The notes under the pieces: generated by a model | Told to the model about the DNA's origin: nothing | Databases searched by the model: none | What the model saw: the letters and a program-made list of their open reading frames with translations, nothing else | Assembly (NCBI GenBank): GCA_900491605.1 | Contig: UESW01001800.1 | Location: 191,163 to 255,162, forward strand | DNA: 64,000 nucleotides | Origin: Calamus simplicifolius | Taxonomy: Eukaryota > Streptophyta > Magnoliopsida > Arecales > Arecaceae | Direction: 5' to 3' | Shown here: positions 31,895 through 42,130 of the stretch, in pieces | How positions within the stretch are numbered: position 1 is the first letter of the stretch | Layout: every line of letters starts with the position of its first letter | Made by a program: the position numbers and the translations under genes

Positions 31895-33305
31895 TCAGAT
31901 ATGTTTGAATACAATTTTCTTCAAATGACCTATGATTTCCATTACATCATCCTTTTGTGATTTCTTAAAGTTTTCAAGGCAAGCTTCGATTTGAGAGACT
32001 GCAAGGTCAATGTCCTTCTTCAATTGACCCGTTGCATGAACATAAGATCCTGACCCATCAGCAATACCTTCCATCCTTTCGAAGATTTTGTGAAGATCAG
32101 CTCCAAAGGATTCAACTGAATTGCTTAAGGTAAAGGATATCATGTCCAGTCTCGAATTTAGTTCTTCCTTCAACTGATTAAAGTCTTCTTTTAATTGAGA
32201 AATTTCTTGAGATCTCTGGCTATCATACTCAGCAAGCAAACCTCTTAACTGATCAATTTGTTCATCAGAGAATCTCCCAGAATTTGTTATAGGCTGATGT
32301 GGAGGTGAGGGAATAGAACTAGGTCCGGCCTCTGAAGGTCCAGCTGAAGAAGGTCCCGCAATAGATGATCAGGGACAGATGGTCCCTCAGTGGATGGTCC
32401 CGGGATGTCTTCTACTCTGGTTTCCTCTGCTCTATCTCTTTCTGCTCTTTCCTCTCTTCCTCCTTTCATCCAAACACCATTCAATTTCTTGAAGCCCATC
32501 CGATGAATAGTAGATATGCTATAATAATCAGTGTGTCTCAGTTTTCTTAAAGGTTCATTCTCCATAATGAGCACACCTTGGCTTCTAAAGATAAGTGTCA
32601 GAATCATACCATATGGCAGTGTTGATCTCTTCTTTGTAGCTGCCTCTGCCATGTATCCAATCATCATGCCAGCTAAATTGACTGGCCTTCCAGTAATTAT
32701 ACAGTCCATTAACAGAACGTCTCGCTCCGAGACATACTCGAATCTACCAATTTTTGGAAATAAGATTCTTCCACAAATGTTATGCAGTAATCTGAGTTCT
32801 AGATTTAATTGATTTGCAAGGATTTCTTCAAACTCAGTTACATCCCTCCCTAGCATTCTTGTCAATGCTCCACTTCTATCCTCATGTTGATATTCCATTA
32901 ATCCGATAGTGGGCATTTCTAATAGGTTTCCAAGAATCTCAGAGGTTATTGTCACTCTTGTTCCTCTTACTGTACTTATTAATCCACCTTCTCCTCTGCT
33001 TAAACCGTTGTAAAACTCTCTTACTAAGGCTGGATAAGTGGGTAAATCAAGTGAACAATTTTTTCCCATCCCATTTCCTTCAAATTTCTTCCAATAGAAA
33101 ACCTTCCGATTCAAAGAAATCAAAATTACTTTTCTCCCAGTGGTAATGGTCTTACCGGCTAAATGATCAACCTTGGGTGAAGATGGTGAAGGAGGGAATC
33201 CTCTTGAGTGGCCGAAGAGGAAGAAGGCGAGGGTTGCCTCCGAACAGTGCGTCTCTTCGTTGGAACGGATGCTCCACCGACGAATCCGCGCCTCTTAGGT
33301 GCCAT
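31895..33305 (-). pseudogene. Downstream accessory ORF of copia element 1 (putative plant transposon protein)
   Basis: Starts MAPKRRGFVGGASVPTKRRT at 33305, a basic leader. After a one-base loss near 33200 the frame runs from about 33170 through LVREFYNGLSRGEGGLISTV and TSEILGNLLEMPTIG to YYSISTIHRMGFKKLNG, then an acidic tail. A second frame break leads to a C-terminal coiled coil (SQLKEDFNQLKEELNSRLDM; 32239-31895). The middle block resembles the domain Pfam calls putative plant transposon protein. It lies after pol and before the 3' LTR, same strand as gag-pol, the site of the env-like gene in some Sireviruses; I see no signal peptide or membrane span, so an envelope role is not supported. 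Function unknown. Confidence 0.68.
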
Positions 33306-33409
33306 TGAGAAGATTGGAAGATTAATCAAGGGTTTTGAGTAGATTTGGGGAAGTTGGAAAGGCTTTGGAGTTCTTTGGATAGGTTTTGGAGACGAATGAA
33401 TGATTGGGG

Positions 33410-33610
33410 GTCGACTCCGCCTTTTTATTTTTGACCTAGCTCGACTTAGAGTCGACTCCCGAAAACTGGGTGTCGGCTCCGAACCAGAAAATCTGTCAGC
33501 GCTCGAATTAGAGTCGGCTCCACAAAAGCCAGAGTCGGCTCTAATCGCTTAGACAGAACATCAAAAACTCAGGTGTCGACTCCACAAACTGTCAGAGTCG
33601 ACTCTAACAG
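33410..33610. repeat. Internal GAGTCGACTC array upstream of the accessory ORF (copia element 1)
   Basis: The words GTCGACTC, GAGTCGACTC, TGTCGGCTCC, GAGTCGGCTC, TGTCGACTCC and GAGTCGACTC recur over 200 bp, just upstream (minus strand) of the ORF start at 33305. An AATAAAAAGG TATA-like word (33429-33420) lies between array and ORF. This mirrors the array-then-TATA layout of the LTR. Confidence 0.7.
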
Positions 33611-33784
33611 TTCCAGAGATAAAAAATTAAGTTTCAAGGATTTGAAACTATTCAAATTAATCATCAAATTATAGATTAAAGTTCTTTAGCAATTGGGGAA
33701 ACAATGAATCAAGATCTAGATAGATTTCCTTATTGAAATATCAAGATTTTTCAAGAAATGATGAAATCTAGATAGATGTCCTTA

Positions 33785-35280
33785 AGAGTTTCAGAAAACT
33801 ATTCCAAAGGATCACAAACTCCTAATTCTCCTCTAAGATAACAAAATCTCTCTTCACTTAAGGGTTTTGTTAATATATCTGCCAGTTGTTCTTCAGTATT
33901 CACATAATCAAGACAAATTTCATTATTGGCTACATGTTCTCTTATAAAGTGATATCTTATTTCAATATGCTTTGTTCTTGAATGTTGAATTGGATTTTTA
34001 GTTAGATTTATTGCACTTGTATTATCACATCTTATAGGTGTCTTATCAAGTGTGATACCATAGTCTTCAAGTTGTCTCTTAATCCATAGGATTTGAGCAC
34101 AGCAACTTCCAGCTGCAACATATTCTGCTTCCGCAGTAGATAATGCAACCGAATTTTGCTTTTTGCTAAACCATGAGATTAAGTTACTTCCTAAAAATTG
34201 GCATGCACCACTTGTGCTTTTTCTATCTAACTTGCATCCAGCATAATCAGAATCTGAGTATGCAATTAGATTTAATGTTGAGTCTCTAGAATACCATAAA
34301 CCTACATTTTTTGTTCCACTTAGTATCTTAGTATTCTTTTAACAGCTATTAAGTGTGATTCTTTAGGTTCTGACTGAAATCTAGCACATAAACATACAGA
34401 AAACATAATATCTGGTCTACTTGCGGTTAAATAAAGAAGGGATCCGATATACCTCGATAATATTTTGATCAACCTTCTTACCTTCTTCATCTTTGTCCAG
34501 CTTGCATGAAGGACTCATTGGTGTTCCGAGGGGTTTAATTGATTCCATACCAAATTTCTTTAGATCTCTCTTGTGTACTTTGTTTGGTTGATAAAGATAC
34601 CCTCTTTGCTTTGTTTGATTTGGAGTCCAAGGAAGAAGTTGAGTTCTCCCATCATGCTCATCTCGAATTCTCCCTGCATTAACTTAGCAAATTCTTGACA
34701 TAGAGAATCGTTAGTAGCACCAAAAATAATGTCATCAACGTATTTGTACTACAAGTAAATCTTTACTTTTTCTTTTCAAAAATAATGTTTTATCAACATT
34801 TCCTCTTGTGAAATCATTTTCAATTAAAAATTTACTTAGCCTATCATACCAAGCTCTAGGTGCTTGTTTCAAACCATATAAAGCTTTGTGCAATTTAAAA
34901 ACGTGATTTGAAAATTCGTGATCTTCAAAACCTGGTGGTTGTTCAACATAAACTTCTTCATTTATAAATCCATTTAAAAATGCGCTTTTAACATCCATTT
35001 GAAATAAGTTAAAATTCATATGACATGCAAATGCAAGTAAAAGTCTAATGGCTTCTAATCTAGCTACTGGTGCAAAGGTTTCATCAAAATCAATACCTTC
35101 TTCTTGATTATATCCTTTTGCAACTAATCTAGCTTTGTTTCTAATTACTATGCCATTTTCATCTAGTTTATTTCTAAAAACCCATTTTGATCCTATTACT
35201 GAATGATTTTTAGGTCTTTCCACTAATGTCCATACATTATTTCTAGTGAATTGATTTAATTCTTCTTGCATTGCTAACAT
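33785..35280 (-). pseudogene. Reverse transcriptase and RNase H of copia element 1
   Basis: Begins NQFTRNNVWTLVERPKNHSV and includes KARLVAKGYNQEEGIDFDET, FAPVARLEAIRLLLAF and QMDVKSAFLNGFINEEVYVE. The frame closes at 34735, just after the LLVVQI strand that leads to the YVDD loop, because two bases are missing relative to element 2 (TATTTG versus TATATTTG at the loop). RNase H follows to about 33785 and ends with the family's EQLADI.TKPL block. Confidence 0.82.
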
Positions 35281-36762
35281 CCAATTATTATCTTTTTCAG
35301 CTTCTTCATAGTTTTAGGTTCAATTTGTGATACAAATGCAAGATGATTACTAATATTTCTCATATATGATCTAGTTCTTATTCCTTGAGATGGATCACCT
35401 ATAATCAATTCCTTGGGATGACTATGAGCATATCTCCAGTCTCTTGGAAGATCTATATCATTATGATCAATATTGACATCATCGTCCTTATGTGAATCAT
35501 CATCTTTAGCTTCTTGCTCATGATCTGAAGATACTTCAATATTAAGTTTTTCAAGATCTTTTTCAATTATGTTTGTATCTTCCTCATCATCAAGCTTTTC
35601 AGAACTAGATGCTAAAGACTCATCAAAAACTATATGAATGGATTCTTCAACTACTAAGGTTTTCTTGTTAAATACTCTATAAGCTTTACTAGTTGTTGAA
35701 TATCCTAAAAAGATTCCTTCATCAGATTTAGCATCAAATTTTCCTAAATTATTTTTACCATTATTATGAATAAAACATTTACATCCAAATGCATGAAAGT
35801 ATTTTATATTGGGTTTTCTTTCATTCCATAATTCATAAGGTGTTTTCTTTAAGATTGGTCTTATTAGGGCTCGATTTAAGATGTAGCATGCTGTGTTAAT
35901 AGCTTCCGCCCAAAAGTACTTTGGTAGGTTACTTTCGCATAGCATGGTACGGGCCATGTCTTCTAGAGTCCTATTTTTCCTTTCAACTACACCATTTTGT
36001 TGTGGGGTCCTAGGTGCAGAAAAATTATGATTAATTCCATTTTCATTGCAAAAACTTTCAAATAAGTGATTTTCAAATTCAGTTCCATGATCACTTCTTA
36101 GAGACACTATGGTAGTGTTTTTCTCATTTGTGACTTTCTTGAAGAATTTCAGGAATATCGAGAAAGTCTCATCTTTGTGAGCTAAAAACATACCCAAGTA
36201 TATCTAGAGTAATCATCTACAATCACTAGACCATATTTCTTTCCTCCTAGACTTGTGGTTCTAGTTGGTCCAAAAAGGTCCATGTGAAGTAGCTCTAATG
36301 GCCTAGAAGTTGAAACAACATTTTTAGATTTGAAAGAACTTCTAGTTTGTTTTCAAATGACATGCATCACATATTTTGTTGTTTTCAAAATCTAGTTTAG
36401 GTAAACCTTTAACTAAATCCATTTTAATTAATTTTGAAATCAAGGTGTGTGCTTGCATGACCTAATCTACGATGCCACAACCAACTAATTTCATTTATAT
36501 TAGCATTGTCAGCAATCAAGCAATGATCACTCAAAGATAATTTTTCTAGATCAACCAAGTAAACATTGCCATGTCTATAACCAGTAAAAACAATGCTATT
36601 ATCAATAGAATTAGTTACAGTGCATAATGAAGATTTAAATGAAACATTAAAGTTTTTATCACATAATTGGCTTATACTAATTAGATTATGCTTCAAACCA
36701 TCAACATAAAGTACATTATCAATAAATGTAGATGGAGTTATACGAACTTTACCAAGGCCCAT
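35274..36762 (-). pseudogene. Integrase of copia element 1
   Basis: GAG-pre-integrase zinc region with WLWHRRLGHAS (about 36480), then a core with SLRSDHGTEFENHLFESFCN and SAPRTPQQNGVVERKNRTLE, the D and E of the DDE triad, and the C-terminal EGIFLGYSTTSKAYRVFNKK. The first Asp lies in the broken stretch near 36200-36260. An acidic insert (DDEEDTNIIEKDLEKL) separates INT from RT. Confidence 0.85.
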
Positions 36763-38645
36763 ATTTGACCTTTACCATTATCGCCAAACGTAACAACTCC
36801 ACCTTTCTTTTCTTCCAGGGTGATGAATTCATCTTTGTCACCCGTCATATGTCTTGAGCAGCCACTATCAAGGTACCACTTTTTCTTTGATCTTTTGGCT
36901 ACAAGACATTCCTGCAACATAATTTAAACTTTATGTTTAGGTACCCAAGCTTTCTTGGGTCCTTCATGGTTAGTAGCAATAAAAATTGTTCCTTTCGGAA
37001 CCCAAATTTTCTTTCCTTTAGTGTTTAATTTTTCATTATTACTTATTGTTTTGCACTCAAAAGATTTATGTCCTTTTTGATTACATTTAAAACAAGTAAT
37101 ATTACTTTGGTTAGCTTTTACAAAAATATTTTTCAATGATTTTTGTTTTCTAAATGTGTTATACCCTAAACCTGCTTTGTCAAAAACTGCTTTTTGACTA
37201 TCTAAAATCATATTTAGTTTAGTTGAGCTTAGAGTAAATTTCTCAACAATGTCTTTATACTTTTTAACATCTTTCTTTAGAAAATCATTTTCATTAGAGA
37301 TTGATTCTTTCTCTTTAATTAGATTTTCATTCTCAGATTTAATCAAATCAATCTTATGGCAGAATCATTCTTTTAATAAGAATTGTTTCTTTTAAATCTT
37401 TAACTACAAGATTTAATTCATTTTTCTCTTTAATTAAATTTAAGTTTTCAGTTTTCAAAGATTTGTGTTTCTTTTTCAAAGCTTTGAAATCAATCATCAA
37501 TTCATTAAATGCTTCAAACATTTCATCAAAAGTAAATTCATCATCGGGGGTTTCGGTACTTACCTCTTCATTGTCGTCCGCCATGAAGCAAACATTTGCA
37601 ACTTCTTTTTGTTCTTCTTCTTCGGAAGAAGACTCTTCACTGTCAGTCCAAGTTGCCATGTAGGCTTTTTTCTTTTTCTTATTGGCCTTCTTAAGTAAAG
37701 GACAGTCATATCTAAAATGCCCTGCTTTTTACATTCATAACATACTAAGGGCTCTTTCTCTTTGTCTTTGTCCTTTTCCTTTTTCTTATCCTTTTTTTTT
37801 CTCCTTCCATTTTTGATCCAAATCTCTTCTTGTGGAAGGGCCTCCTTCTTTGCATAAACTTCTTGAATTTCCTTGCAAGGAGGGCTGTCTCATCATCATC
37901 ATCCTCTTCATCATCGCTGCTGCTATCTTCAACTTTTGCAGCCTTGAGGGCGATGGTCTTCTTCTTTCTTGACTCATCCTCATTGACATGTTGTTTAACT
38001 TGAAGCTCATGAGTCATTAGCGAACCAAGAAGCTCTTCCAATGGTAGGATGTTCAGATCTTTGGCTTCTTGTATGGCTGTCACTTGGCTTCCCACGTCCT
38101 TGGAAGTGACCTAAGAATTTTGCGAACAAGCTCAGAGTTAGTATATACTTTTCCAAGACTTTTCAAACCATTCACAATATCAGTGAATCTAGTGAACATG
38201 CATGTGATGGTTTCATTTTGTTCCATGGTAAATAATTCATATTTATGAACCAAAATATTTATCTTTGATTCTTTTACTTGGTTTGTTCCTTCATGTGTTA
38301 TTTCCAACCTATCCCAAATTTCTTTTGTGGAATTACATGTTGAGATTCGATTGAATTCATTAGAGTCTAAGGAACAATACAAAATATTAATGGCTTTAGC
38401 ATTTAATTGTGCCATCTCCTATCATTATCATTCCAGTCCCTTTCGGGCTTAGGAACAATAGTCCCATCTACTACGTGTGTGGGTGTACTAGGTCCATTCA
38501 TTATTACTCCCCACAATTCATAGTCAGAAGCTTGAATGAATATTCTCATTCTAGCTTTCCAATATGAATAGTTGGTTCCATTAAATAAAGGAGGTCTATT
38601 CGTTGAATGACCTTCAGCAAAACATGAACCACTTTGTGTTGCCAT
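36738..38645 (-). pseudogene. Gag and protease of copia element 1
   Basis: Gag begins MATQSGSCFAEGHSTNRPPL with FNGTNYSYWKARMRIFIQAS, the copia gag N-terminus. Two CCHC boxes: the first is degraded near 37725, the second is CFKCNQKGHKSFEC (about 37070). Lys/Glu-rich coiled stretches lie between. The protease active site is KWYLDSGCSRHMTGDKDEF (about 36860). At least five frameshifts relative to element 2. Confidence 0.82.
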
Positions 38646-38693
38646 AAGGATCTTTAGCCCTTGATCGTGAGATCAAATTCTAAACGAGCACTT

Positions 38694-38705
38694 GCTCTGA
38701 TACCA
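38694..38705 (-). other. Primer binding site of copia element 1 (initiator tRNA-Met type)
   Basis: TGGTATCAGAGC on the minus strand, two bases from the 5' LTR; this word is complementary to the 3' end of plant initiator tRNA-Met. Confidence 0.85.
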
Positions 38706-38707
38706 AT

Positions 38708-40189
38708 TGTTGGCCCAGATGGCAACCCAAGAGGGGGGGGGGAATTGGGTTCTTAAAAATTTAAGACTTTTTGAAATGTTTTAAACAAATTAACTCAAGA
38801 TGTGCAAGTGAGAGAAGTTAACTTATAAGCAATGCACAAACAGTAATATAAGAGAGATAGAGAGAGAGACAAGTGAGCACGGCAAACACAAGATATTTTT
38901 ATAGTGGTTCGGTGCAACCAACACCTACGTCCACTCCCAAGATTCACTTGGGTCCACACTATAATCTCCCTAGATTACAGCCGAGTTGTTTTATAAGCTC
39001 ACAATTCAAACTTGTTGTTTTTCCGGGATCACAACGAACCCAGCCGGTTTTACACGGGCTTACCAGCACAAAAACCCTAACTCATTGTTTTTAACAGGAT
39101 CACAACGAACCCAAGCTTAACCAAGCTTGAACCGAGGTAAAACTACCTCCTCTAGTTCAATCCCCCAGATTGAACTAGGCACAAACAAAATAAGTATTGT
39201 TTTTGAAATACAAAGCTCCTCAATGAGCAAATATACAAATTAAGAATAACAAGGTTTAGAAAAGCCTGATTTGTAGATTGGTTGGCTTTTGAGCTTTTCT
39301 TTTTTCTTCTTTTCTTCTTTTCCTCTTCTCTCTTTGGAATGATGAATCAAGCCTCAGCTTTAATCCCTCATAGTTGTTGCAGTTGAGAAGATTGGAAATG
39401 GAAGAAACGGAGCTTTTTCTTCAATTTGGGAAATCCACTAATTTTTTATTTGAGATGCCTTGGATTCCTCTTTGAGCTTTATGGAGTGGAAGGATTTGAG
39501 TTTGAAGGATTTTCTCTTGGATTTCAGGCTCAGAGATTTTCGGATTTTTGATTTGAACTATTTCTCCTCTCTCTTTTTTTTTTTTTTTGAATAAGAGTCT
39601 TCCCTTTATATAGATTTCTTTCACACCATTTTTGGAAGAAAACTATCCGTTGGAGTGTACCTTGTATCAAAATATATCCGTTAGAAATAAGGTAAAATAG
39701 AAATATTACCGTTAGAGCTGATCTGGCAACTTGATTTTTCGTTCCAGGTGGGTTGGAGTCGACTCTAGCTTTTCTGGAGTCGGCTCTAGCTCGAGGCATT
39801 CCAAAACGATATTTCTGGAGTCGTCTCTGGCTTTTCTGGGGTCGACAAGAAACTTTTCAGGAGTCGACTCTAACTTACCCGGAGTCGACTCTAGGTCGGG
39901 GCCAAAAAAATCGACTTTCTGCTTCTTCTGTGAGAGTCGACTCTAACAGTCTCGGAGTCGACTCTAACTTCCGTGCCAGTTTCGGAGTCGGCTCTGTGAT
40001 TCTCGGAGTCGACTCTAATGTCTGCAATTCTTACCTAGACATTAGATTCGATCCAGAACACAATGTAACTCCTGATTTTGATCATTCAAAAGTCTTATAA
40101 TCTGAAACACTATATCAAAATCGTCAGAGCCTTCAAAAGTTATACTCAAATAGTTTTGTTAACCATCAAAATCATCAATTGGGTCAACA
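38708..40189 (-). repeat. 5' LTR of copia element 1
   Basis: 1,482 bp, starting TGTTGGCCCAGATGG in plus orientation. Contains TATA (39613-39603) and the palindrome array (39753-40015). It differs from the 3' LTR by scattered substitutions and small indels, so the insertion is young but not brand-new. Confidence 0.88.
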
Positions 40190-40805
40190 CTTCGGGAAGA
40201 AATGAGGCCGAGGAAGAATGGCCTCGTTCGCCTCTACCGGTGCCAAAATGGCCTCGTTCGCCTCTACCGGTGCCAAAATGGCCTTGTTCGCCTCTACTGG
40301 CGCCGCTTTCATCTCCCATTGATCTGACCGACACTCTCCCGGAGCGAGGGACTAAGGCGCCATCACCACCGCCCACAGCTCCCAAAGTGGAACCGATGGG
40401 CTTGGTTACTAGGCCGACTCCAGAAGCTGCCCTATCCACCAAAGGGGCGACAGCTGAGGCGTCCTCACCAGCTAAGGAGCCAGAAGAAGCAGGATCGGAG
40501 GCTAACCCTTCGCCTGTAGCCGCCAGATCAGCGGAGGGAGATGACATCGATCTTTCTTTCCCGTCGATCTTGTCCCGATATAGCCGCTGGGCCGAGCGGA
40601 CAGTGGCCTAGGCCTCCGTGCCCGAGTTACAGAGGTTCTTCCAACATCAAGGGACCTCTACACTCTTCCGAGAGGCGTCTGTGGCACATCCTGGGTAAGT
40701 TTTGCTCTGTCAACTCTCTTTTCTTTTCTTTTTTTTCATCTAAACCAACTAATCTGAGCAGGCGTTGAACTCTGTGACCGCCATGAGGGTCCTTTGGTCC
40801 CAGGC

Positions 40806-41040
40806 TGTGGCCGAACCGAATCCGAGGCTGAAGCCATGGCCGAGACAAATTCAAGGCTGAAGCTGAGGCCAAAATGAATCTGAAGCCGAGGCCAAGCCGA
40901 ATCCGATGCCGAAGCCGTGGCCGAGCCGAATCCGAGGCCAAAATCGTGGCCGAGCCGAATCCGAGACCGATTGAAGCTACTTACGTTTGAAAAATCGTGC
41001 GGGTTGTTATCATGCTGCCTGACTGTGATTAGCCACATCA
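40806..41040 (-). repeat. LTR C of the Tat-like element, truncated
   Basis: Only the outer part of the LTR is left: minisatellite units, then GATTGAAGCTACTTACGTTTG and the terminal GATTAGCCACATCA. It joins accessory-gene exon 3 at about 40805 with a few bases of shared GGC sequence, marking a deletion that removed the second gag-pol and the inner LTR part together. Confidence 0.75.
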
Positions 41041-41045
41041 ACTAT

Positions 41046-42120
41046 CATTGGAGCCTACTTATGTATTAAATAAGACAAAAATTTGGTAGGCTTTGGACAC
41101 AATCCAAAGTTCCAAACCAATAGATACGTTTGATCCAAGAATCATAGACATTTTCCCCTCATAATGTTATGCATATTAATAAATGAGAAAAATATTTTAA
41201 TTAACTATATGTCATATTAAAATTGGATAGTATTTTTAAAGAATCATAGATTGTAGTCTTTTTAATTAGAGCTTCGCAATAGCCTAACCAACCAATAGTT
41301 GCTGCTTATTAGAATATGATGCATTGACAAATGCTCATCCATGACCAAACTTCCACCCCTACTACTCTTCATCTCTCTCTTACTCTCTCTCTCTCTCTCT
41401 CTCTTACTCTCTCTCTCTCTCTCTTACAGATCAGTTGAAAGGGACATTTTTATATGCAAGATAAAATTTAAGGTTGTGTCTAATGGTTAGAAAATTATTT
41501 TTGTGACACCTAGTTGATGGGAAGGCGGGAAGCGTGCAGTAATTGCATTGTTCGGAACATGGCCATCACTATTTTGGCCATGTCATTAATGTGAGGTAGC
41601 TAAGAAATTTATAAATAATTAAATTTTTTAAATGTTGAGCGGAATAATTAGAATTTGAGCTAGATTTCTCTCTTGGATGGTTCTAATATTTTGATTTACA
41701 GATAAGGCAATGAGAGAGTCTTTTCCAAATAAGATAGTAAAATCTCACCTGAACTAGTCAATGCCCCAAATAGGATGAGGATCCCAAATAGATCAACACC
41801 TTTATCCTAGCAGCCCAATCAGCCCAATTGCTTGCTTTTGGTCACATGGACATGCTAGGTCAGCTTGTCCTATATTAATTTTTATAAAATTTTCAATATG
41901 AAAGAAAAAGTTGTTGAACTAGTTGAAAAATAAATAATTTCATGACCAAACATTTTAGATCATAAAATCAAGATAAAATAATTAATTAAATAATATATAT
42001 CATGTTCATATTTTGAAGGTCTTATAATCCACCCTCGCATCCCATATTGGTGTCCAATTCTGAATAAGCCACCAACCCATAATTTGGTTTGGCCTTTTTT
42101 TAAGCCCTTAGGATTAGATA
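41046..42120. other. Spacer with CT microsatellite; no gene seen
   Basis: 41046-41160 is the second unit of the local repeat that begins at 15331 before the insertion. 41371-41427 is a (CT)n tract interrupted by TTA. The remainder is AT-rich with no convincing ORF. Confidence 0.5.
41371..41427. repeat. (CT)n microsatellite
   Basis: About 57 bp of CT dinucleotides with TTACTCT interruptions. Confidence 0.85.
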
Positions 42121-42130
42121 TATTAAAAAT

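Larger units (their letters stand above)
29733..40189 (-). mobile_element. Sirevirus-like Ty1/copia retrotransposon 1, complete with two LTRs
   Basis: Borders TGTTGGCC (29733) and ...GGGTCAACA (40189), with the 5-bp duplication CTTCG at 29728-29732 and 40190-40194. On the minus strand: 5' LTR (40189-38708), PBS matching initiator tRNA-Met (TGGTATCAGAGC), gag, PR, INT, RT, RNase H, a spacer with a palindrome array, an accessory ORF, several PPT-like GGGGGAG tracts, and the 3' LTR (31195-29733). The INT-before-RT order defines copia. The extra downstream gene and the multiple PPTs fit the Sirevirus group. All ORFs carry frameshifts. Confidence 0.9.
28681..40805 (+). pseudogene. Antisense accessory gene, copy 2, split by a copia insertion and 3' truncated
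   Basis: Exon 1 28681-29524, intron 29525-29601, exon 2 29602-29732 resuming at 40195-40694, intron 40695-40761, and the start of exon 3 40762-40805. The copia element 29733-40189 lies inside exon 2. Defects differ from copy 1: the TGA at 17031 and the TAG at 17677 are sense codons here, but a TAA occurs at about 29054 and exon 3 is replaced after about 40805 by LTR sequence. Having different defects, the two copies decayed independently from an intact ancestor. Exon 2 encodes a Pro/Ser/Glu-rich linker with a short repeated RSPLPVPKWP-like unit. Confidence 0.72.
15346..41040 (-). mobile_element. Composite Tat-like Ty3/gypsy retrotransposon with three LTR copies
   Basis: The outer borders are TGTTGCCACC (15346) and ...AGCCACATCA (41040), flanked by the 5-bp direct repeat ACTAT at 15341-15345 and 41041-41045. 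Order on the plus axis: LTR A (15346-16219), PPT, accessory gene copy 1 (plus strand), INT/RNase H/RT with a 2.5-kb direct duplication, PR, gag, PBS, LTR B (27248-28185), PPT, accessory gene copy 2 (holding a copia insertion), and partial LTR C (40806-41040). This is the LTR-internal-LTR-internal-LTR form expected from unequal recombination between LTRs, with the second gag-pol later deleted. Tat-lineage assignment rests on the archaeal-type RNase H, the antisense accessory ORF and the lack of a chromodomain. All coding parts are defective. Confidence 0.82.

Noticed and set aside
31895..33305. Envelope gene of a copia element
   Set aside because: Position is env-like, but no signal peptide, membrane span or glycoprotein-like cysteines are visible; the domain is the plant transposon-protein type.
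41371..41427. CRISPR-like or regulatory array
   Set aside because: Simple CT microsatellite without spacers.
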